A stretch of 64,000 bases of DNA. It comes from Rhizobium ruizarguesonis. Lineage in GTDB: Bacteria; Pseudomonadota; Alphaproteobacteria; Rhizobiales; Rhizobiaceae. The stretch spans positions 1 to 64,000 of the forward strand of contig NZ_PQIG01000075.1 of the NCBI RefSeq assembly GCF_012349115.1. The letters are read 5' to 3'. Shown here piece after piece: positions 43,841-53,714 of the stretch. The notes beneath the pieces are model-generated. The model had not been told where the DNA came from. It worked only from the letters and a program-made list of their open reading frames with translations, and did no database searches. Within the stretch, counting starts at the first letter, position 1. The number at the start of each line of letters is the position of its first letter. A program made the position numbers and the translations under genes.

Positions 43841-45121
43841 GTGGTCCAATCGCTTCAGCTTGGCGGCGCTTCAAACAAGGACAGCAGCAATAAGCGGCTA
43901 AACCGGGTCCCGATCATCGTCGCCATCGCCCTGACCGTGCTCTTTCTCGGTGTGATCAGCTACGGTCTTTCGTCCCGCGGGTTTTATTTTCAAGGGCCGG
44001 ATGGCATTGGTCAGGCCTCGAATGCGCCGGCTTCCACTTATGCCGATCAGCTGAAGCGAGGCGTCAAGGATGCCATCATCGGCGATCCCGAGCAGACACA
44101 AATCTATCAGCCGGCACCGGTCAGCAACAGGCAAGGGGAGAAGCCGCAACAGACGGCCGAAACCGAAAAAACCGAAAGGGCGCGCAACAAGCCCGGCCTC
44201 GAGCCGGAAGAAGAATGGCTTGCCCGCCTCGGGCGCGAGCAGAAAGAGCAATTCCTGCGGGAACGCCATCGCCAGCAAATGGCAAGTCTTCAAGCCAAAG
44301 CTGCAGCACTTGATTCACCACTTGCCGTCGATGTCAGTCTAAACGGACTTAGCGCCGCCGATACGACGCAGGCGAATTCCCAAAGCGCAAAAACGCCTGG
44401 CGGGGCCTCCGACCTCTACGCCGCGGCGATGCAGGCAGGACTTTCAGGGCAAAACGGCGATCCCAACATGCAGTCAGCGAAAGACTCATTCTTCAACCAG
44501 GACATCAAGGATCTCGGCTATCTGCCAAACAAGGTGGTGCCACAGCTGTCACGCTACGAGCTGAAGCGCGGTTCGGTCATCCCCGCCACTCTGATTACCG
44601 GCATAAGTTCCGATCTTCCGGGGCGCATTACCGCCCAGACAAGCCAGAATGTCTATGACAGCGCCACAGGCCAACAGTTGCTCGTCCCGCAAGGTGCCAA
44701 GCTCTTCGGCCGCTACGATCACAAGATCTCTTTCGGTCAGTCGCGCGTGCTGGTCGTCTGGACCGACATCATCTTTCCCAACGGCTCGACCCTACAGCTC
44801 GGCGGCATGGCGGGGACCGACGCTGAAGGCTATGGCGGCTTTCAGGATCAAGTCGACCGGCATTACCTTCAAACGTTCGGTTCGGCGGTTCTCATCGCTC
44901 TTATCGGCACAGGGGTCGATATGGCCATGCCGGAGAGTTCGACGGAGGATACCGCCTCGGACGCTACCCGGCGGAATTTCGCGGACGTTTTCGGACGGTT
45001 AGCCGAACGGAGCGTGGGAAAAAACCTCGACGTTCAGCCGACACTTCAAATCAGGCCCGGCTACAAGTTCAACGTGCTGGTCGACCAGGATGTCGTTTTC
45101 CCGGGCCCTTATCGCAACTGA
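43841..45121 (+). CDS. trbI: TrbI (VirB10-like)
   Basis: 426 residues from a GTG at 43841 after GGAGGAGAGG. One N-terminal membrane helix (IIVAIALTVLFLGVISYGL), a Gln/Glu/Lys/Pro-rich periplasmic stretch, and a VirB10 barrel domain (YELKRGSVIPATLITGISSD; LGGMAGTDAEGYGGFQDQVD; PTLQIRPGYKFNVLVDQDVV). Last gene of the trb operon; convergent with the LuxR gene 25 bp further on. Confidence 0.95.
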   Translation: MVQSLQLGGASNKDSSNKRLNRVPIIVAIALTVLFLGVISYGLSSRGFYFQGPDGIGQASNAPASTYADQLKRGVKDAIIGDPEQTQIYQPAPVSNRQGEKPQQTAETEKTERARNKPGLEPEEEWLARLGREQKEQFLRERHRQQMASLQAKAAALDSPLAVDVSLNGLSAADTTQANSQSAKTPGGASDLYAAAMQAGLSGQNGDPNMQSAKDSFFNQDIKDLGYLPNKVVPQLSRYELKRGSVIPATLITGISSDLPGRITAQTSQNVYDSATGQQLLVPQGAKLFGRYDHKISFGQSRVLVVWTDIIFPNGSTLQLGGMAGTDAEGYGGFQDQVDRHYLQTFGSAVLIALIGTGVDMAMPESSTEDTASDATRRNFADVFGRLAERSVGKNLDVQPTLQIRPGYKFNVLVDQDVVFPGPYRN

Positions 45122-45146
45122 TCTATATGCGCGCCAGCCAGGCCCG

Positions 45147-45857
45147 TCAGATCAGCCCGAACCGGCTTGCGACTGCCACGGCCTGTTTCTGGGTGTAGAC
45201 GCCAAGCTTGGCCTTTACCCGATCGAGGTCCCAGCGGACGGTGTGATAGGTCAGGCCCGTCACATCGGCGATAGAGTGCATCGGCAGGCCTTCGGCCGCC
45301 CATCGCAGGCACAGCGCCTCGCGATCGGAAAAGATGAAGTCGGGTCTTTGGGTCGGCGTGCTCGTGCCTTGGAGCCGGGCATGGATCAGTGCCGCCGCGC
45401 CAGCTGCGCCGACCGTGTCGATATCGTCCGATCCCGAGATCTCCAGATGCTTGGCTGAGGCCAGCGTCAAGATGGCAAACTGGCCAAACCCCGTCCAGAT
45501 GGGAATCGAAAGACCTGATCGGATTCCGAATTCAGCCGCGGCATCGTAGAATTCCTTGATGCTGTCGTCCGCGCGCCGGCGTTCAACATCGACTGACCAC
45601 CTGAACGCCCGCCTCAGTCGCTTGGCTGCCGTCACCACAGGATCGATGGCCATATACGAACGGGAGAAATAGAGCGATTGCCATTCCTTCTGGTAGGTGG
45701 AGACGGCAAAGCTCTTTGCTGTATGGAGATTAAGGTAGGCAAACCGCTCAAATCCATGCGCACGAGCAACGTCGCTCAATGCCGTCTTGAGGGAATGTTC
45801 GTTGGCGGCGGCGACCGTCGCGTCAATCAATCTGTCGAAAAGCGAACTTCCATGCAT
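45147..45857 (-). CDS. second TraR-like LuxR-family regulator
   Basis: 236 residues from the ATG at 45857. The N-terminal autoinducer domain keeps the pocket set in register with TraR: Tyr55, Trp59, Tyr63, Asp72 and Trp87, and the SGLSIPI block. The C-terminal helix-turn-helix is complete (ALCLRWAAEGLPMHSIADVT; GLTYHTVRWDLDRVKAKLGV). It is clearly different from traR at 23455. LuxR paralogs next to trb operons include the inhibitory TrlR (truncated TraR) and BisR/TraR pairs of rhizobial plasmids; this one is full-length and could be an activator or a competitor. Convergent with trbI. Confidence 0.88.
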   Translation of the reverse strand: MHGSSLFDRLIDATVAAANEHSLKTALSDVARAHGFERFAYLNLHTAKSFAVSTYQKEWQSLYFSRSYMAIDPVVTAAKRLRRAFRWSVDVERRRADDSIKEFYDAAAEFGIRSGLSIPIWTGFGQFAILTLASAKHLEISGSDDIDTVGAAGAAALIHARLQGTSTPTQRPDFIFSDREALCLRWAAEGLPMHSIADVTGLTYHTVRWDLDRVKAKLGVYTQKQAVAVASRFGLI

Positions 45858-46214
45858 GGGATCACGTGCTCCCTGGAAATCTGACTGGCGGCCCGGGCGA
45901 GGCATCGGCGATGGCCGTTCAGCAATGAGGATGTTCCTTGGTGATTTTCAAACTCAAACTGGACGCGTTTGCGTGACGACTGCGCTGATCGGTTTAGATG
46001 TGTCACAAATGTCCTGCAACCTGTTGGCGCCCCGAGCAACAAAACTTAATAATGTCCTGTCTCGCGCCCCAAGCAGGCCGCGACGAGCTTGCGGCGTCCG
46101 CGGACAGCACCGTCCTTTGTGAATTCTCACGTGCCACTTCGAAAACGAGAACGAATGATACAGGGATTTCGATCTGCCGGCGGCTTGCAACGTTTCATCT
46201 CAGTCTTTTCAGCA

Positions 46215-46375
46215 GTCCGAAATCTCTTCGTCCCGCCCGCCAGAAACGCTCAGCCCTCGCCATCCACATTCATCGGATCCGCGCGATGGCGCAGTGGAAT
46301 GCTGTGGCCGGCGCAACAGTCTGAGGTCAGACCAAAGCCTTGTCCGGGCGATGATGAAACAACGTGACATCCCCC
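46215..46375. repeat. Repeat D, copy 1
   Basis: About 160 bp repeated in the same orientation at 57601-57764 with a few substitutions. It starts GTCCGAAATCTCTTCGTCCC and ends GAAACAACGTGACAT. Neither end forms terminal inverted repeats with the other, and no conserved start codon is seen. Possibly the tail of a lost insertion sequence. Confidence 0.8.
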
Positions 46376-46663
46376 TGCGTCTCCGCGCAGGTCAAACCTG
46401 CTTGATGCGGAAGGGTTCCCCTTCGATGCGGCCGCCGCAGTTGATCTTCAGCCAATGTCGCAGTGCTGCGACTTCTCGTCGGCGACGTCTTCTCGAAGAA
46501 GTGGAACATTGGGAACTTTTCCGACTATCTTCAGTTAGGCCACAAGGATCGCACAGGCGCCCCACACTGGGGCTGTCCGCTTCCCTTCCATCCTGTGCGG
46601 TCCGTCCTTTCCACAAATGCTCCGTTTCGGCGGCTTCTTTTTTGATCCGTGGCGAGCGCCGAC

Positions 46664-46687
46664 GGGAACCTAACCGGTCCCTTTTTT
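46664..46687 (+). terminator. Rho-independent-like hairpin
   Basis: GGGAACC-TAACC-GGTCCC (one bulged A) followed by six T residues. There is no intact gene just upstream on this strand, so it may be a leftover or end a transcript from the repeat region. Confidence 0.45.
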
Positions 46688-46747
46688 GTTGTACCTGCAG
46701 GAAAGCACGGGAAGGTGACGTCGCGCACCCAAATCTAAGGTGATCGA

Positions 46748-47327
46748 ATGGCCTTCGATGGCTTCGAACTGCAAACGGTTCACATCGACGCGGGGGACAT
46801 TCGGCTTCGCGTGGCGGGAAGCGGTCCCGCTCTTCTTCTCCTGCATAGACGGCCTACCGGTCCTCGAACATCTTGAGCGAGCCGACTGGAAGTTCGCTCG
46901 AGACTGGTACCATTGGTTCTTCTTCGCACAGCCGGATAAGCCCGAGCGGGTAATCTCAGCCGATCCCTGCGCATGGTACGATAAGCTTTCGCCAGAGCTC
47001 ATGGGCCAAGAGGCATACGCTGATATTCACGAGGCCATCCATCGGCCCGAAACAATCCATGGGATGATCGAGGACTACCGCGCCGGCATTCGCATCGACC
47101 ATATTCATGACAAGGCTGATCGCGACGCGGGTAGGAAGATCGGCTGTCCAACGCTTTGCCTCTGGTCGCTCCGTGATGACCTCGAGCAGATCTACGGCGA
47201 TCCGGTAGCGATCTGGAAGGACTGGGCAATCGACGTAAGCGGATTTGGCATCGATAGCGGGCATCATGTGGCGGAGGAAAACCCTGTCGCTCTGGCCAAA
47301 GCAATCGTCAATTTTCTAACGAAATAG
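46748..47327 (+). pseudogene. haloacetate-dehalogenase-like hydrolase with internal deletion
   Basis: The ATG at 46748 (AAGGTG upstream) opens an alpha/beta-hydrolase N-terminus (VHIDAGDIRLRVAGSGPALL and LLH) that ends after ~35 codons. A second frame supplies the C-terminal half of a fluoroacetate/haloacetate dehalogenase-type enzyme: DWYHWFFFAQPDKPERVISA, GCPTLCLWSLRDD, and the His region GIDSGHHVAEENP. Roughly 100 residues between them, including the nucleophile Asp region, are missing and the frame is shifted. Not functional. Confidence 0.75.
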
Positions 47328-47781
47328 TATCGATGTCCTTGTTGGCGGGCGTGAAGGCTCAGTGGAGGCGGAATGAGTTCAAGCAGTCGGCATATTCCGA
47401 ACATCCGGCAACCGGTCTGCTGCAGCCCTTGACGAGGATGAGGTTGGGCTCGCCGAAGTCGTCCCTTCGCGGGCGGTTTCTCTTACGTCACGTTTCTGGC
47501 GTGTCCGACGTGCAGCCCACGTTTCCCGTTGAAGGATTTCAGCACGCTCCTAGATCTCATCGCAGAGAGCGAGTTCGACATGGATGGACCGCAGGTCGAG
47601 CCGATGGCGGCAGTGGTTTCCGAGGCTGTCCGGCGATGGTTCGAGTTCTACGAGAATGGATCAGCCTCAATGGCAAGTCCAGGTCAAGCGTTGTGACACT
47701 GAACACCTCTGGCGCCTTGCAGCGGTTCAGGGCATCCTATGATGGCTGAAAATTGTGTTTATGGCAGTTGGAGGAAGGCCG
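47328..47781. other. Intergenic with a possible gene fragment
   Basis: No intact gene. A plus-strand frame of ~75 codons ending near 47696 (FSYVTFLACPTCSPRFPLKD and later AVVSEAVRRWFEFYENGSAS) reads like a real protein end but has no start, so it may be a remnant of unknown family. The start region of the EF-G-like gene, with its GGAGG, is at the right end. Confidence 0.4.
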
Positions 47782-49743
47782 ATGCGCTGCTTCACCGTGC
47801 TTGGACCCTCGCAGACCGGAAAATCAACAGTCGTGGAAAAGCTCGGCTCGCTGGAGGGGGCGCCGAGAAAATCCAGCTCCCCTTATGGATTGAACCTCAC
47901 AGAATTCACCTTCGGAAACGAGGCGTGGTGTGCACTGGATGCGCCAGGACCCAACGAAGCGTTGGCGCATGCGCAGCACGCGCTTCTTGCCAGCGACGCC
48001 TGCATACTGTGCGTTTCCTCGGCACCCGCGGAGGCTGTGCTCGCCGCGCCCTATCTGCGGATAGTCGAAGCCTCGGGGACGCCTTGCATCCTCTTCGTCA
48101 ACCGGATGGACGAACCGCGAGGGCGGTTGAGGGACGTGATCGCCGCGCTTCAAGACTACACCAACCACACCCTTTTGCTTCGCCAGATCCCGATCCGCGA
48201 GGGGGATAGGGTCATTGGCAGTTGCGATCTGATTTCGGAACGGGCGTGGCGATACCGGGAAGGCCAGACTTCGGCGCTGATCGCAATCCCCGAAAGCACT
48301 GCCGAACGCGAGCACGAAGCGCGCACCGAACTCCTGGAACACCTGTCCGAATTTGATGACTGGCTTCTCGAGGAACTGATCGAGGACCGCGAGCCATCCA
48401 GTGATGCGCTCTATGCCATTTCATCACGGGTTCTAAGGGAAAACAAAATTATCCCGGTCCTGATCGGTGCTGCAATTCACGGCAACGGCATGACGAGGCT
48501 GATGAAGGCGCTGCGCCACGAGGCGCCGCCGGTAGGGGTTCTTCGGCAGCGTCTCGCTCATACGGGAAGTGTCGATGAAGGCAAGCTGGTGGCCGTGAGC
48601 TTCCATGGCTATCATCGCCAGAATGTCGGCAAGGCGGTGCTCGTGCGCGCGCTTGGCGAGGGACTGCGGCAGGGCGCATCACTGGGCGGCTCCAGCCTCG
48701 GCGCCGTACAAAATCTCGCAAACGGGCGATCCAATTTGGCGGTTCTGCCTGCGCCGGGGGATGTCTTCGCGACGGTCAAGTCCGACCACCTGCCCGTCCC
48801 TTCGCTGTTGACCCCCGGCGCGGTGATCGCCCCGCCTGAGTGGACGGAACCACCCACGCCGATGCTTGAAAGGATCCTAGTTCCGGGCAGCGAGCGCGAT
48901 GAAAACAAGCTTTCCGAAACGCTGGCGAAACTTTCCGAGACGGATCGCGGTCTCAAAGTCTTGCAGGAGGAAGGCACGGGCGCTCAACTCGTCCGCGCCC
49001 AGGGGCCGGTGCATCTGCGTGATCTCTGCCGAACGCTGTCCGATGTCTTTCACATCTCCGTGACCGACCGAACGCCCAGCCCAATCTACCGCGAGACGAT
49101 CACGAAACCATTGGAGGTTCATTACCGCCATCGCAAACAAACCGGCGGTGCCGGGCAATTCGCGGATGTGAAGTTAAGCATTCACCCCAACGAGCGCGGC
49201 CAGGGCTTCACCTTTGGCGAAACCATCAAGGGCGGCGCCGTTCCGCGCAATTACATCCCCGCCGTCGAAGCGGGCGCGCGCGAAGCGATGGAGAAAGGAC
49301 CGCTAGGCTTCGAAGTCATCGATGTCGGCGTAACGCTGTTAGATGGTCAGCACCATACCGTCGACAGTTCGGAACACGCCTTCCGGACTGCGTCGAAAAT
49401 GGGGGTGCGACAGGCGCTTTCCGAAGGATCGACGGTCTTGATGCAGCCGGTCTTCCGCAGCGAGTTCCACATCCCGTCGGTCTATTCAGGCAGCCTTGTC
49501 CAGATCGTCGCCGCTCTCAACGGTCAGGTTCTCGGCTTCGACCGTGATGAAACCACCAAGGGATGGGACATCTTCCGGGCGCTCGTTCCGGGTGGCGCAC
49601 TTAACGATCTGGCGCGGGCTCTGCGTTCGGCGACGCAGGGCATTGGTTATTTTTCCAAGAGCTTCGATCACTTCGAGGAACTATACGGCAAGGAAGCGGA
49701 CGCCATCGTGAGGGCAAACGAAAAACCAGGCACCGCACACTGA
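47782..49743 (+). CDS. EF-G-like GTPase (FusA paralog)
   Basis: 653 residues from the ATG at 47782 (GGAGG 7 bp upstream). G1 motif GPSQTGKST at the N-terminus, a G3-like DAPG and a G4-like NRMD. Domain IV/V segments of EF-G follow (RKQTGGAGQFADVKLSIHP; VPRNYIPAVEAGAREAMEKG; GSLVQIVAALNGQVLGFDRD). At ~650 residues it is shorter than canonical EF-G (~700) and resembles the FusA2/EF-G-like group found in addition to the housekeeping factor. Possible roles are ribosome rescue or protection; none can be assigned. Single gene between two decayed regions. Confidence 0.85.
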   Translation: MRCFTVLGPSQTGKSTVVEKLGSLEGAPRKSSSPYGLNLTEFTFGNEAWCALDAPGPNEALAHAQHALLASDACILCVSSAPAEAVLAAPYLRIVEASGTPCILFVNRMDEPRGRLRDVIAALQDYTNHTLLLRQIPIREGDRVIGSCDLISERAWRYREGQTSALIAIPESTAEREHEARTELLEHLSEFDDWLLEELIEDREPSSDALYAISSRVLRENKIIPVLIGAAIHGNGMTRLMKALRHEAPPVGVLRQRLAHTGSVDEGKLVAVSFHGYHRQNVGKAVLVRALGEGLRQGASLGGSSLGAVQNLANGRSNLAVLPAPGDVFATVKSDHLPVPSLLTPGAVIAPPEWTEPPTPMLERILVPGSERDENKLSETLAKLSETDRGLKVLQEEGTGAQLVRAQGPVHLRDLCRTLSDVFHISVTDRTPSPIYRETITKPLEVHYRHRKQTGGAGQFADVKLSIHPNERGQGFTFGETIKGGAVPRNYIPAVEAGAREAMEKGPLGFEVIDVGVTLLDGQHHTVDSSEHAFRTASKMGVRQALSEGSTVLMQPVFRSEFHIPSVYSGSLVQIVAALNGQVLGFDRDETTKGWDIFRALVPGGALNDLARALRSATQGIGYFSKSFDHFEELYGKEADAIVRANEKPGTAH

Positions 49744-50272
49744 AACGTTCGCACCACTTCATGCTCGTTCACAGAGCCGCGCTCATGTCGACGTCCCGAC
49801 CTTGACCTCATCCTGCCCTACAATCCCGCCGGTCTGGAAGGCGGCGCATATGACATCGCCGCGCAAGCATCGGCCGCATGGGAAGCCGCTGTCTGCTGGG
49901 AGGACGAATACGCGATCAAGCGGATTGCCGAAGTTCGAGCGGTCTAGGCAACGGCACCAACGAGGCGGCCGCGCGAAACGTCGGAAATTGCCTGCCAGCT
50001 ATTGCCGATGGCTAGCCGACGCCAAGGGTTCGCTTTCTTCCGGTCCCGCAGTCTGTCCGAAAACTCTAAATGGAGTCATTCGCCAGCAGATGCCGTGCCA
50101 GAAAATCTCTGGCTTCGATGAAGCTCCACGTTTTCGGCACATTCGCCAGTGGGCCGCCCTCATCAAGGACGTCGCTCAGTGTGCCGATGAAGATCTCAAA
50201 CGCACTTCTTAGCTGACACCTTGACCGCAGGACCATTGGTCCATCGGCAAAAACAACGCATTCAAGGCGTCG
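49744..50272. other. Intergenic with a possible gene fragment
   Basis: No intact gene. A plus-strand frame ending at a TAG near 49949 reads DLDLILPYNPAGLEGGAYDI followed by AAQASAAWEAAVCWEDEYAI; it looks protein-like but has no start and no family was recognised. Confidence 0.35.
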
Positions 50273-51037
50273 TCATCGGTCCGGTTTGGGCGGCATCAAT
50301 TTGCCGAACTCCATCGGAAATGGAAATATGATCGTCGAGGTCTTTTCGCCGGCGATGACGTTCAATGTACTCAAATAACGAAGTTGCATGGCCTCGGGTT
50401 GCCTGGCGAGGATTTCGGCTGCTTCAAGCAGTTTGGCTGCAGCCTGCTGCTCGCCTTCGGCATTGATGATCTTGGCGCGCCGCTCGCGCTCGGCTTCCGC
50501 CTGACGGGCAATTGCGCGGATCATCGATTCGTTGATGTCGACATGTTTGATCTCCACATTGGCGACCTTGATGCCCCAGGCATCGGTCTGGGCGTCGAGG
50601 ATTTCCTGAATGTCGATGTTGAGCCTGTCGCGTTCCGCCAGCATCTCGTCGAGGTCATGCTTGCCGAGCACCGAGCGCAGTGTCGTCTGGGCGAGCTGGC
50701 TCGTCGCCATCATGAAGTCCTCGACCTGGATCGTCGACCTCTCGGGATCGACGACCCTGAAATAGATCACCGCGCTGACGCGGACCGAAACATTGTCATG
50801 CGAAATGACATCCTGGCCGGGCACGTCGAGCACCCGCGTACGCAGGTCGACCCGCATCATCTGCTGGACATAGGGGATGAGCAGGATCAAGCCGGGGCCC
50901 TTGACACCGGTGAAACGGCCAAGCGTGAAAACCACGCCGCGTTCGTATTCCCGCAGGATCTTGATCGCAGATGCGACGACGACGAGCAGAATAAAAATGA
51001 TCACAAGATAGAAGGCGACATCTGCAAACATGCCCAT
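50273..51037 (-). CDS. slipin/stomatin-like SPFH (Band 7) protein
   Basis: 254 residues; AGGAGG precedes the ATG at 51037. An N-terminal membrane anchor ([20 protein letters not shown]) and a Band 7 domain: [40 protein letters not shown] and [20 protein letters not shown], then a coiled coil ([20 protein letters not shown]). Forms membrane oligomers and is the usual partner of NfeD proteases. It lies 28 bp after the NfeD gene, in one operon. Confidence 0.93.
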   Translation of the reverse strand: MGMFADVAFYLVIIFILLVVVASAIKILREYERGVVFTLGRFTGVKGPGLILLIPYVQQMMRVDLRTRVLDVPGQDVISHDNVSVRVSAVIYFRVVDPERSTIQVEDFMMATSQLAQTTLRSVLGKHDLDEMLAERDRLNIDIQEILDAQTDAWGIKVANVEIKHVDINESMIRAIARQAEAERERRAKIINAEGEQQAAAKLLEAAEILARQPEAMQLRYLSTLNVIAGEKTSTIIFPFPMEFGKLMPPKPDR

Positions 51038-51065
51038 GACTTTTCCTCCTGCATTCTGAAGGCCG

Positions 51066-52463
51066 TTAGGCCTCCTGCGAACTGCGGACCACTTCGAGCG
51101 TCAACCCATCCCGGCCGGTCACTTTCACGCCGTCGCCGGCGGCAAGCGGCTCAGTTGAAACGGCCTTCCAGCGCTCGCCGTGGGCGATGACGTAGCCCGA
51201 GATGCCCGTCCAGCTGTCGACCTTTCCTGAAATTCCGATCATCTGCTCGCCGCCGGTGACGACATCGCGCCAGCGCGAGATGAAGGCGAGACGGGCAATG
51301 ACAAGGCTAAGAGCGAGGCAGGCGACGGCGATTGCGCCAAGCACCGACCAGGAAACCTTAAGCCCGGGTATGTCCGTGTCGAACAAGATGGTAGCGCCGA
51401 GCACCAGTGCGATGCCGCCGCCGACGCCGAGTGCGCCGAAGGACGGCGAATGCGCCTCGGCCACCGTCAGACCCACGCCGAGAATAATCAGCCCGAGGCC
51501 CGCAAAACTCACCGGCAGCAAGGCCAAAGCATAGAGACCAAGCAGCAGGCAGATGCCGCCGATCGTTCCCGGCACCAGCGTCCCGGGCGTCAGAAATTCA
51601 AAGATCAGGCCGTAGATACCGACCATCATCAAGATCAGCGCGATGTTCGGATCGGTGATCACCGAAAGCAGGCGGGTTCGCCAGTCAGGTTCAAGTTCCT
51701 GGACGATGAGACCCGATGTTTCGAGCCGGACATCCGTTTGACCGACCCGCACGACCCGGCCCTGCGCCTGTGCCAGGAGATCGTTTATATCGGCCGCCGC
51801 GAAATCTATGACCTTCTCACGCAGAGCTGCGGCGGAGGAAAGGCTCGCGGCCTCGCGCACGGCGCGCTCCGCCCAGTCGGCGTTACGATTGCGCAGTTCC
51901 GCAAGCCCGCGGATATAAGCCACCGCATCGTTGATCGCCTTCGCCTCGCCGGCATCACGCGGCACTTGCCGCTGCTTGCCGGTCGTATCAGGGCCGTCGT
52001 TCCGGTCACCATCGGATGGTCGGCCGCCAAGTGCGATCGGCGTCGCCGCACCCAGATTGGTGCCCGGTGCCATTGCCGCGATATGGCTTGCGTAAAGAAT
52101 ATAGGTGCCGGCGCTGGCGGCTCGTGCTCCGCTGGGTGCAACGAAACTCGCGACCGGTATCGAGGAGGCAAGGATCGCACGAATGATGTCGCGCATCGAC
52201 GTGTCGAGACCGCCGGGCGTGTCGATCTGCAGGACAACTAGGCTGGCGCCACGTTCATTGGCCCGTTGAAGGCCGCGTCTTACATAGTCGGCCGTCGCCG
52301 GGCCAATCGCCCCGTTCATCTTCAGGACTATAGCGACACGCTCAGCTTCGGATGCGGGCGTCGCCAGGCCCAAAACCGAGAACAACGTCAGCAGCAAAGC
52401 AAGGATTGACGGCATCCACCGCCAAAGCTCCAAACGCCACACAATCGTCCGCCGGACTCTCAT
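51066..52463 (-). CDS. NfeD-family membrane serine protease
   Basis: About 465 residues from the ATG at 52463; the frame is open to 52505 and the exact start is unsure. Signal/anchor segment, then a ClpP-like protease domain ([40 protein letters not shown], with the Ser in ASAGTYI), several membrane helices ([20 protein letters not shown]) and a C-terminal OB-like NfeD domain ([20 protein letters not shown]). Cleaves stomatin-like proteins such as its downstream partner. Confidence 0.92.
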   Translation of the reverse strand: MRVRRTIVWRLELWRWMPSILALLLTLFSVLGLATPASEAERVAIVLKMNGAIGPATADYVRRGLQRANERGASLVVLQIDTPGGLDTSMRDIIRAILASSIPVASFVAPSGARAASAGTYILYASHIAAMAPGTNLGAATPIALGGRPSDGDRNDGPDTTGKQRQVPRDAGEAKAINDAVAYIRGLAELRNRNADWAERAVREAASLSSAAALREKVIDFAAADINDLLAQAQGRVVRVGQTDVRLETSGLIVQELEPDWRTRLLSVITDPNIALILMMVGIYGLIFEFLTPGTLVPGTIGGICLLLGLYALALLPVSFAGLGLIILGVGLTVAEAHSPSFGALGVGGGIALVLGATILFDTDIPGLKVSWSVLGAIAVACLALSLVIARLAFISRWRDVVTGGEQMIGISGKVDSWTGISGYVIAHGERWKAVSTEPLAAGDGVKVTGRDGLTLEVVRSSQEA

Positions 52464-52944
52464 ATTCTGAAATATATGGCAGAACTGCGAAACGGTAAGA
52501 GACAAGTCTTTTCTCTGCGCCGCGGCGAGCGCGGCTGGAACATTCGTGATATGAGCCTCCTGAGATTTTGACTACGATGCATCCCTCTTTTCGGGGATTT
52601 TCGTATTCGGCTCAGCGCCATGGGCATTCGTATTGCCCGGCATAGATAGCCCTGTGGTGATTTGCCTTTCGTAGAAGTGCGGCGGGTCGCTTATGCGACG
52701 GCCGCAGTTTGGAAAACAAATGCACCACTTTCTTGACGTTTGATTTTACGACGGGGTTTCCTCACGATTCCTCCGAGACATTCGTGAAGCATTCCCGTTA
52801 GGCGAAGTTAGGAAAACGCTCGTTTTTCGAACATCGAGTCACCTTTTGCGGAGGCATGGCATCATTGTGAATTTCAAGTGGTAACGCCTTGACTTTCAAT
52901 CGGTCATCACCGTGGCTTCAAATGGTCATTAAAGGAATGAAACT
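52464..52944. other. Intergenic, nothing recognised
   Basis: About 480 bp with lower GC in places and no supported gene. It should contain the promoter of the NfeD/slipin operon. No terminator or repeat stood out. Confidence 0.4.
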
Positions 52945-53580
52945 GTGGCGTTGTATCCAAGACTCGTTGAGCAACGCGTTGCCGACGCCAGACACACGAG
53001 TCGTACTGATCGTCGGTCCCCGACAATCAGGAAAAACGACGTTGGCCAAGAAGATGGCCAACAAGGGGATGGCGTATTACACGCTGGACAATGCGACGAC
53101 CCTGGACGCAGCGCGACAGGATCCAGTTGGCTTTGTAAGAGGCATGAATCGCGCCATCATCGATGAAATTCAGCGCGCTCCCGAGCTGTTGTTGGCGCCA
53201 TCAAGGAAAGCGTGGATACCGACCAGCGCCCAGGGCGTTTCCTCCTGACCGGTTCAGCCAATCTAATGACGTTGCCACGCGCGGCAGACTCGCTCGCAGG
53301 GTGCATGGAGGTCGTACGATTGCTACCGTTTGCGCAAAGCGAGATCAGGACAGCCCGCAGCAGCTTCCTGCGCGGCGGCTTTCAAAACGAAGCCAAGGCC
53401 GGAGAACCAATCGTCGGAGACGACCTGATGGCGGCGGTCTGGCCGGTGGATATCCCCAGGCATTGGGCCGCAAAACCCTGAGCCGCAGACAGGACTGGTA
53501 TGCGGATTATATCCAGGCGATCGTTCAACGCGACGTTGGCGATGTCGCGCAAATCGAGCAGATTGCTCAAGAGTCTCGGG
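52945..53580 (+). pseudogene. DUF4143-type AAA ATPase, multiply frameshifted
   Basis: Pieces of a P-loop ATPase of the AAA_14/DUF4143 family run through three frames. The start is ALYPRLVEQRVADA (GTG at 52945). Then comes DTRVVLIVGPRQSGKTTLAK with Walker A and AIIDEIQRAPELLLA with Walker B. From 53200, in the next frame, follow GRFLLTGSANLMTLPRAADS and SLAGCMEVVRLLPFAQSE; from ~53460, DWYADYIQAIVQRDVGDVAQ. At least three frameshifts, so inactive. It ends abruptly against the XRE remnant on the other strand. Confidence 0.75.
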
Positions 53581-53708
53581 AGACGGCGATATTTCCCCGC
53601 TCTCGTAGCGCAACACCGTGTGTGGGTTACGCCCAAGACCTCTGCGAATCCCTTCTTCGTCAGCCCCCTCCGCATTCGAGCGAGGCTGAGACAACCAGGT
53701 GTGAGCAT
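53580..53708 (-). pseudogene. XRE/ImmA-type regulator, N-terminal fragment
   Basis: Starts with ATG at 53708 (CLSLARMRRGLTKKGFAEVL) and, after a shift into another frame, continues NPHTVLRYESGEISPSPETL. This is the helix-turn-helix start of XRE-family regulators, often fused to ImmA/IrrE peptidase domains. The rest is missing: the sequence runs straight into the antisense of the broken ATPase gene. Confidence 0.55.
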
Positions 53709-53714
53709 GACTGC

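Larger units (their letters stand above)
45858..46747. other. 890-bp gene-poor stretch
   Basis: No gene supported. It must hold the promoter of the LuxR gene at its left end. It also contains repeat D copy 1 (46215-46375) and a terminator-like hairpin (46664-46687). The remaining short frames show no domain. Confidence 0.5.

Noticed and set aside
49802..50212. 136-codon plus-strand frame after the EF-G-like gene
   Set aside because: No domain; a different frame in the same stretch looks more protein-like but is only a fragment.
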